NCBI RefSeq assembly: GCF_020404845.1
Contig: NZ_JAIOJZ010000007.1
Coordinates: 62,001 to 126,000 of the forward strand
Origin: Streptomyces hyderabadensis
Lineage (GTDB): Bacteria > Actinomycetota > Actinomycetes > Streptomycetales > Streptomycetaceae
DNA: 64,000 nt
Reading direction: 5' to 3'
Part shown: positions 59,636 to 64,000 of the stretch, piece by piece
Position numbering within the stretch: the first letter of the stretch is position 1
Layout: every line of letters begins with the position of its first letter
The notes under the pieces: generated by a model
Databases searched by the model: none
What the model was told of the DNA's origin: nothing
What the model saw: only the letters and a program-made list of their open reading frames with translations
Program-made: the position numbers and the translations under genes

Positions 59636-60363
59636 GTCACGCCACCGTGTTCCGCGCCCTGCACCACGGGCGGGCCCCGGAGGACCCCCTCGTCCTGCCG
59701 GGTCCCTGGGACGCCGCGAGCGCCCGGGTCTTCGCGGCGGCCGGGTTCCCGGCGCTCGCGACACCGAGCGCCGGGGTGGCGGCCTCGCTCGGGTACGAGG
59801 ACGGGCGGACCCCGGCCGACGAGATGTTCGCGGCCGTCGCGCGGATCGTGCGCGCCGTGGACGTCCCCGTGTCGGCGGACGTCGAGGGCGGCTACGGCCT
59901 GGCGCCGAAGGAGCTGGTGGAGCTGCTGCTGGCGGCGGGCGCCGTCGGCTGCAACGTGGAGGACTCCGCGGACGGAGTGCTCAAGGACCCGGCGGAACAC
60001 GCCGAGTGGCTGGCCGGGGTGCGGGAGGAGGCCGGCGACCGGCTGTTCCTGAACGCCCGGATCGACACGTTCCTCCGGGGTGTCGACGATCCGGGGGCGG
60101 CGATCGGGCGGGCCGCCGCCTACGTCGCCGCGGGCGCCGACTGCGTGTACCCGATCGCCGCCCCCGTCGCCGTACTGCCGCTGCTGCGGGCCCGGATCCA
60201 GGGGCCGGTGAACGTGCTCGCGCGTCCCGGAGAGGGCCCCTCGCCCGCCGGACTCGGCGGACTCGGGGCCACCCGGATCACCTTCGGGCCGGGGCTCCAG
60301 CGGCAGGCCGAGCAGGCGGTGCGGGAGAGCGCACAACGGCTCGCGGGCCGGCTGCCGGGGTGA
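59632..60363 (+). CDS. isocitrate lyase/PEP mutase-family protein
   Basis: 243 residues, a TIM-barrel C-C or P-C bond enzyme. Motifs: LVLPGPWDAASARVFAAAGF, ATPSAGVAASLGYEDGR, VPVSADVEGGYG (metal and substrate site), CNVEDSADGVLKDP, FLNARIDTFLRG. It lacks the KKCGH of isocitrate lyase, so oxaloacetate or phosphonopyruvate-type chemistry is more likely. Third gene of the AhpD operon. It is convergent with the betaine-binding protein gene, 3 bp apart. Confidence 0.9.
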   Translation: MSHATVFRALHHGRAPEDPLVLPGPWDAASARVFAAAGFPALATPSAGVAASLGYEDGRTPADEMFAAVARIVRAVDVPVSADVEGGYGLAPKELVELLLAAGAVGCNVEDSADGVLKDPAEHAEWLAGVREEAGDRLFLNARIDTFLRGVDDPGAAIGRAAAYVAAGADCVYPIAAPVAVLPLLRARIQGPVNVLARPGEGPSPAGLGGLGATRITFGPGLQRQAEQAVRESAQRLAGRLPG

Positions 60364-60366
60364 GGG

Positions 60367-61317
60367 TCAGGGCAGCCACTCCTTCCACACGGACTCGTGG
60401 CTGTCCACCCACTTCTCGGCCGCGACCTGGGGCCGCATCTTCTTCTCGGCGATCATCAGGGAGACCTGGTTCTGGTCCTCGGTCGTCCACTTGAAGTTCT
60501 TCAGGAACTCGGCCGCCTCGCCGCCGTTCTTCGCGAAGTCGGCGTTGAGGTACTTCTGCAGCGGGGTGACCGGGTAGGCGCAGTCGACCTTCGCCGGGTC
60601 GGCGTCGCAGCCCTCCTCGTACGGCGGCAGCTTCACCTCGGTCATCGGGACCTTCTCCATCAGCCACTGGGGGGTGTACCAGTAGCTCAGGAAGGGCTTC
60701 TTCTCCTTGGCGAACTGCTGCATCTGGGTGATCTGGGCGGCCTCGGAACCGGCGAAGACCACCTGGTAGTCCAGGTCCAGGTTCTTCACCAGGGCCTTGT
60801 CGTTGGTGACGTAGGACGGGGAGCCGTCCAGGAGCTGGCCCTTGCCGCCGCTCTCCGCGGTGCGCAGCAGGTCGGCGTACTTGTCGAGGTTCTTCCAGTT
60901 GGTGACGTCCGGGTGCTTCTTCGCGAAGTACGTCGGGACGAACCAGCCGATGTGCCCGGTGACGCCGAGGTCGCCGCCCGCGGCGATGGTCTTCTTGTCC
61001 TGGACGTAGCGCTGTTCCTGCTCGGGGTGGCCCCAGTCCTCCAGGATGGCGTCGACGCGGCCCTGGCTGAGCGCGTCCCAGGCGGGCACCTCGTCGACCT
61101 GGACGGTGTCGACGCGGTAGCCCAGCTCGTGCTCCAGCAGGTACTGGGCGACGGCCACGTTGGCCTGGGCGCCGACCCAGGACTGCACGGACAGGGTGAC
61201 GGTCTTCGCGCCCTGGGCGTTCGCGAACGGGGATGCCTGCTTGGTCATGTCGGCGGCGCCGCAGCCGGTGGCCAGCACCAGCACGGCGGCGGCCGCCGTG
61301 ATCCGCTTGCGGGACAT
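60367..61317 (-). CDS. glycine betaine/proline betaine-binding lipoprotein
   Basis: 316 residues, OpuAC/ProX-type receptor. Signal MSRKRITAAAAVLVLATGCG with lipobox Cys19. Ligand-box features: LSVQSWVGAQANVAVAQYLL, DAILEDWGHPEQEQRYVQDK, and aromatic residues in KPFLSYWYTPQWLMEKV that should cage a quaternary ammonium. It starts 1 nt after the permease stop. Third gene of the importer operon. Confidence 0.93.
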   Translation of the reverse strand: MSRKRITAAAAVLVLATGCGAADMTKQASPFANAQGAKTVTLSVQSWVGAQANVAVAQYLLEHELGYRVDTVQVDEVPAWDALSQGRVDAILEDWGHPEQEQRYVQDKKTIAAGGDLGVTGHIGWFVPTYFAKKHPDVTNWKNLDKYADLLRTAESGGKGQLLDGSPSYVTNDKALVKNLDLDYQVVFAGSEAAQITQMQQFAKEKKPFLSYWYTPQWLMEKVPMTEVKLPPYEEGCDADPAKVDCAYPVTPLQKYLNADFAKNGGEAAEFLKNFKWTTEDQNQVSLMIAEKKMRPQVAAEKWVDSHESVWKEWLP

Positions 61318-61318
61318 C

Positions 61319-63265
61319 TCAGGCTCCCTTCTTCGAGCGGCGTTCAGTGGGCTGGGTGACCCGGTCGAGCATCAGGCCGAGGCAGACGATCGCGGCGCCC
61401 GCGACCAGGCCGGTCGCCAGGTCGCCCTGGGCGAGGCCGAAGACGACCTGGTAGCCGAGCGCGCCACCGCCGACCAGGCCGCCGATGATGACGACGGCGA
61501 GGACGAGTACGACGCCCTGGTTGACGGCGAGCAGCAGGGCCGGGCGGGCCAGCGGCAGCTGGACCTGGCGGAGCTGCTGGCCGCCGGTGGCGCCGAGCGA
61601 GCGGGCCGACTCCATGGCGGCCGGGTCGACCTGGCGCAGACCCTGGGCGGTGATGCGGACGACGGCGGGCAGGGCGTAGACGACCGCTGCCGCCACGGCG
61701 GGTGCGCGGCCCACTCCGAACAGGGCGACGACCGGGATCAGGTACACGAACTGCGGCATCGTCTGGAAGACGTCGAGGACGGGCCGCAGCAGCCGTTCGA
61801 AGCGGTCGCTGCGGGCGGCGGCGACACCGGTGGCGAAGCCGACGACCAGGGTCACGGCGACGGCGGCGAGCACCTGCGAGAGCGTGTCCAGGGACGGGTC
61901 CCACACGCCGAGCACGCCGATCGCGGCCATCGCGAGGACGGCGGTGAGCGCGGTGCGCCAGGTGCCGATCAGCCAGGCCAGGGCGGCGACGATCAGGAGC
62001 ACGGACCACCAGGGCAGCCACTGGAGGCCGTCGCGCAGCGGGTTGAGGACCCAGCTGGTGAAGTGCGCGGCCCAGTCGGCGGTGCCGCCGACGACCGGGA
62101 CGCCGGAGTAGAGGTGCGCGGTCATCCAGTCGACGGCCCGGTTGACGGGCTCGGCGATGTCCGCCTCCCATCCGTCGGGCCAGTCGAGGAAGCCGGCCAG
62201 GCGTCCGGCGAGCGCCACGGCCGCGGCGACGACCAGGGCGTACAGCCAGGTCACCGGGGACCTCCCGGCCTCGCCGAGCCGCTCCCCCGCCGCGCCGGTC
62301 ACCCGGTCCAGGACGACGGCGAGCAGCACGATCGGGATGCCGGCCGCGAGGGCCGCGCCGACGTCGACGGAGGCGAGTGCCTGGTAGACGCGGTCGCCGA
62401 GGCCGCCGGCGCCGATGACGGAGGCGATGACGGCCATGGACAGCGCCATCATGATCGTCTGGTTGACGCCGAGGAGGAGTTCCTTGCGGGCCAGCGGGAT
62501 ACGGGCGGTCAGCAGGCGCTGGCGGGCGGTGGTGCCGAGGGACTCGACGGCCTCCAGCACCTCCTTGTCCGCGCCGCGCAGGCCCAGCGAGGTGAGCCGG
62601 GCCATCGGCGGGGCGGCGTAGACGACGGTGGCCAGGACGGCGGCGGGGACGCCGATGCCGAAGACCAGGACGACGGGGAGCAGGTAGGCGAAGGCGGGCA
62701 GCACCTGCATGGTGTCGAGCACCGGACGCAGGACGCGGTCCATCCGGTCGGACAGGCCCGCGGCGAGGCCCAGCACGGCGCCGACGACGACGGAGGCGAG
62801 GACGGCGACGACCATGAGCGCGAGCGTCTGCATGGTCGGCACCCACATGCCGAGCAGGCCGCAGGCCAGGAACGCGGCGGCGGTGCCCGCGGCCAGCTTC
62901 ACGCCGGCCACCCGCCAGGCGACCAGGGCGCCGATCGCGGTGACCCCGGCCCAGCCGACGGCGAGGAGGGCGAGGTACACGGCGCGGACGGCGATGACGA
63001 CCGCGTTGCTGACGTGGCCGAAGAAGTAGAGGAACAGGGGGTGGCTGTCGCGGTTGTCGATGATCCAGTCGCTGGCCTTGCCGAGGGGTTCGGAGACGTC
63101 GACGGTGAGGGGGGTGGGCCAGGTGGTGCCGGGCCACTGGGTGACGGCTATGGGGATGAGGATCGCGGCCAGTGCCGCCAGGGTGAGGAGCTTGCGGGTC
63201 GCGGGGTGGGTGAGGATGCCCGGCGGGGCGGCTTTCTGCGACGTCGGTGCGGTGATCGTTGCCAT
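61319..63265 (-). CDS. betaine ABC importer permease, two permease domains fused
   Basis: 648 residues with two copies of the OpuAB-type permease domain. Copy 1 (about 85-300) has the EAA-loop LESVESLG-like segment (EVLEAVESLGTTARQRLLTA). Copy 2 (about 400-630) has MESARSLGATGGQQLRQVQL. Helices flank each. Internal fusion gives one polypeptide for both membrane halves, a known variant in actinobacteria. ATG 63265 overlaps the ATPase stop (ATGA). Confidence 0.93.
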   Translation of the reverse strand: MATITAPTSQKAAPPGILTHPATRKLLTLAALAAILIPIAVTQWPGTTWPTPLTVDVSEPLGKASDWIIDNRDSHPLFLYFFGHVSNAVVIAVRAVYLALLAVGWAGVTAIGALVAWRVAGVKLAAGTAAAFLACGLLGMWVPTMQTLALMVVAVLASVVVGAVLGLAAGLSDRMDRVLRPVLDTMQVLPAFAYLLPVVLVFGIGVPAAVLATVVYAAPPMARLTSLGLRGADKEVLEAVESLGTTARQRLLTARIPLARKELLLGVNQTIMMALSMAVIASVIGAGGLGDRVYQALASVDVGAALAAGIPIVLLAVVLDRVTGAAGERLGEAGRSPVTWLYALVVAAAVALAGRLAGFLDWPDGWEADIAEPVNRAVDWMTAHLYSGVPVVGGTADWAAHFTSWVLNPLRDGLQWLPWWSVLLIVAALAWLIGTWRTALTAVLAMAAIGVLGVWDPSLDTLSQVLAAVAVTLVVGFATGVAAARSDRFERLLRPVLDVFQTMPQFVYLIPVVALFGVGRAPAVAAAVVYALPAVVRITAQGLRQVDPAAMESARSLGATGGQQLRQVQLPLARPALLLAVNQGVVLVLAVVIIGGLVGGGALGYQVVFGLAQGDLATGLVAGAAIVCLGLMLDRVTQPTERRSKKGA

Positions 63266-64000
63266 CAGACCGGCTCCTCGGTCGTGGCGGGGGGCGGGGT
63301 GGTCGGCTTGCGGCGCCTGTCCGGTGCCTCCCCCACGCTCGGCTTCGCTCGCGCGGGGGGACCCCCATCGCCCACCCGTGCCGCCCCCGCGGCACGACTG
63401 CCCGCAGCTGGGTCACGACTGCCCGCAGCTGGGTCGGCTGTGCCTGCTACCACTGACAGGAGGTCGGTCGCGTCTACCACGCCCAGGCAGCGGCCGTCGG
63501 TCATCACCCGGGCCGGGGAGCCTGCCCTCGCCACCGCTTCTATGGCCTCCGAGACCGTGGCCTCGGGGCGGATCGCCGGGCCCGTGCCCGCCTCGTCGGC
63601 GGACGCGGCGGGGCGCATCGCCGTGCGGACGGTGAGGACCTGTTCGCGCGGGACGTCGCGGACGAACTCGCGGACGTAGTCGTCGGCGGGCGAGCCGACG
63701 ATCTCCTCCGGGGTGCCGAGCTGCACCACGCGGCCGTCGCGCATCAGGGCGATGCGGTCACCGAGCTTGAGGGCTTCCTGGAGGTCGTGGGTGATGAAGA
63801 CCATCGTGCGGCCCTCCTCGCGGTGCAGCCGGACGACCTCCTCCTGCATGTCCCGCCGGATCAGCGGGTCCAGCGCGCTGAACGGCTCGTCGAACAGCAG
63901 TACTTCGGGGTCGACGGCGAGCGCCCGGGCGAGGCCGACGCGCTGGCGCTGGCCGCCGGAGAGCTGGCCGGGGCGGCGCTGCTCCAGGCCCTCCAGACCG
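63265..64000 (-). CDS. betaine ABC importer ATPase (5' part beyond window)
   Basis: About 244 C-terminal residues of an OpuAA/ProV-type ATPase: signature [20 protein letters not shown], Walker [32 protein letters not shown] with the switch His, then a CBS-like module ([20 protein letters not shown]) as in osmotically gated importers. The last 45 residues are not family sequence. They come from a 21-bp tandem repeat (63393-63434) and a Streptomyces dispersed palindrome (63325-63369) read in frame, ending with [17 protein letters not shown]. Walker A lies outside the window. Confidence 0.93.
   Translation of the reverse strand, partial: GLEGLEQRRPGQLSGGQRQRVGLARALAVDPEVLLFDEPFSALDPLIRRDMQEEVVRLHREEGRTMVFITHDLQEALKLGDRIALMRDGRVVQLGTPEEIVGSPADDYVREFVRDVPREQVLTVRTAMRPAASADEAGTGPAIRPEATVSEAIEAVARAGSPARVMTDGRCLGVVDATDLLSVVAGTADPAAGSRDPAAGSRAAGAARVGDGGPPARAKPSVGEAPDRRRKPTTPPPATTEEPV
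63325..63369. repeat. Streptomyces dispersed palindromic repeat inside a gene
   Basis: Contains cccccacgctcggcttcgct followed by cgcgcggggggacccccatc, a hairpin-forming sequence I recognise as widely dispersed in Streptomyces genomes. It is translated in frame as [14 protein letters not shown] in the ATPase C-terminus. Recognition is from memory. Confidence 0.65.
63393..63434. repeat. 21-bp perfect tandem duplication in the ATPase gene
   Basis: Two identical 21-bp units (63393-63413, 63414-63434), each beginning cacgactgcccgcagctggg, in frame, encoding DPAAGSR twice beside the dispersed repeat. Confidence 0.9.

Overview
This window is chromosomal DNA of a Streptomyces species, very probably a close relative of S. 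coelicolor. It is very GC-rich, uses many GTG starts, has frequent overlapping ATGA/GTGA gene junctions, and carries typical Streptomyces gene content and dispersed repeats. The gene order (BMP-type importer, nonulosonate locus, ECF sigma pair, sdh, DD-carboxypeptidase, dprE cluster, trpS, glyA, betaine importer) matches what I remember of the S. coelicolor core chromosome read in descending gene number; that comparison is memory, not a search. I see no tRNA or rRNA gene, transposase, integrase or CRISPR array.

Left part (1-4979, minus strand): a nucleoside/BMP-type ABC importer (ATPase cut by the window edge), two tandem paralogous BMP lipoproteins, each gene with its own copy of a CTACGCGCGT-core element upstream, and an M20 amidohydrolase.

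Region 5243-23287 is the most striking part: a cell-surface glycopolymer locus built around a nonulosonic (sialic/Kdn-like) acid. It holds a NeuB-type synthase without its usual SAF domain, a CMP-nonulosonate cytidylyltransferase fused to a HAD phosphatase, three proteins with polysialyltransferase/GT52-like motifs, an uncharacterised glycosyltransferase-like protein, a GT29-like protein with a recognisable sialylmotif L, a GT8-TPR-pyruvyltransferase fusion, two GT2 transferases, two acyltransferases and two methyltransferases. The pair 'GT2 + polysialyltransferase-like' occurs twice. S. coelicolor is reported to carry a Kdn-containing teichulosonic acid on its wall, so this locus probably builds such a polymer and decorates it with methyl, acyl and pyruvyl groups.

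Region 23272-36604 holds a TetR/FAD-monooxygenase divergent pair with two operators, a methylmalonyl-CoA-mutase-type large subunit, an L,D-transpeptidase, and two tandem ECF sigma factor/membrane protein pairs whose outer domains share a conserved Cys pair. Several sites around these genes share a TGTGACAC...CGC element with fixed spacing, which looks like an ECF promoter. Three small genes of unknown function, a GH20 hexosaminidase and a degenerate OHCU decarboxylase follow.

Region 36605-46207 contains the sdhCDAB operon with a strong terminator, a Uma2-like protein, a VOC protein, a three-gene operon ending in a TetR gene whose promoter carries two TTGAAC palindromes, a metallophosphoesterase, a small membrane protein and a DD-carboxypeptidase.

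Region 46155-51330 holds all enzymes from decaprenyl-phosphate and PRPP to decaprenyl-phosphoryl-arabinose: a UbiA-type transferase, a PAP2 phosphatase, DprE1 and DprE2, plus GtrA and a YihY/BrkB protein. The right end has a 2H phosphoesterase, trpS, glyA behind a ZTP riboswitch, a glutathionylspermidine-synthase-like gene with a lipoprotein, a MocR regulator divergent from two AhpD-like genes and a PEP-mutase-family gene, and a glycine betaine-type ABC importer cut by the window edge.
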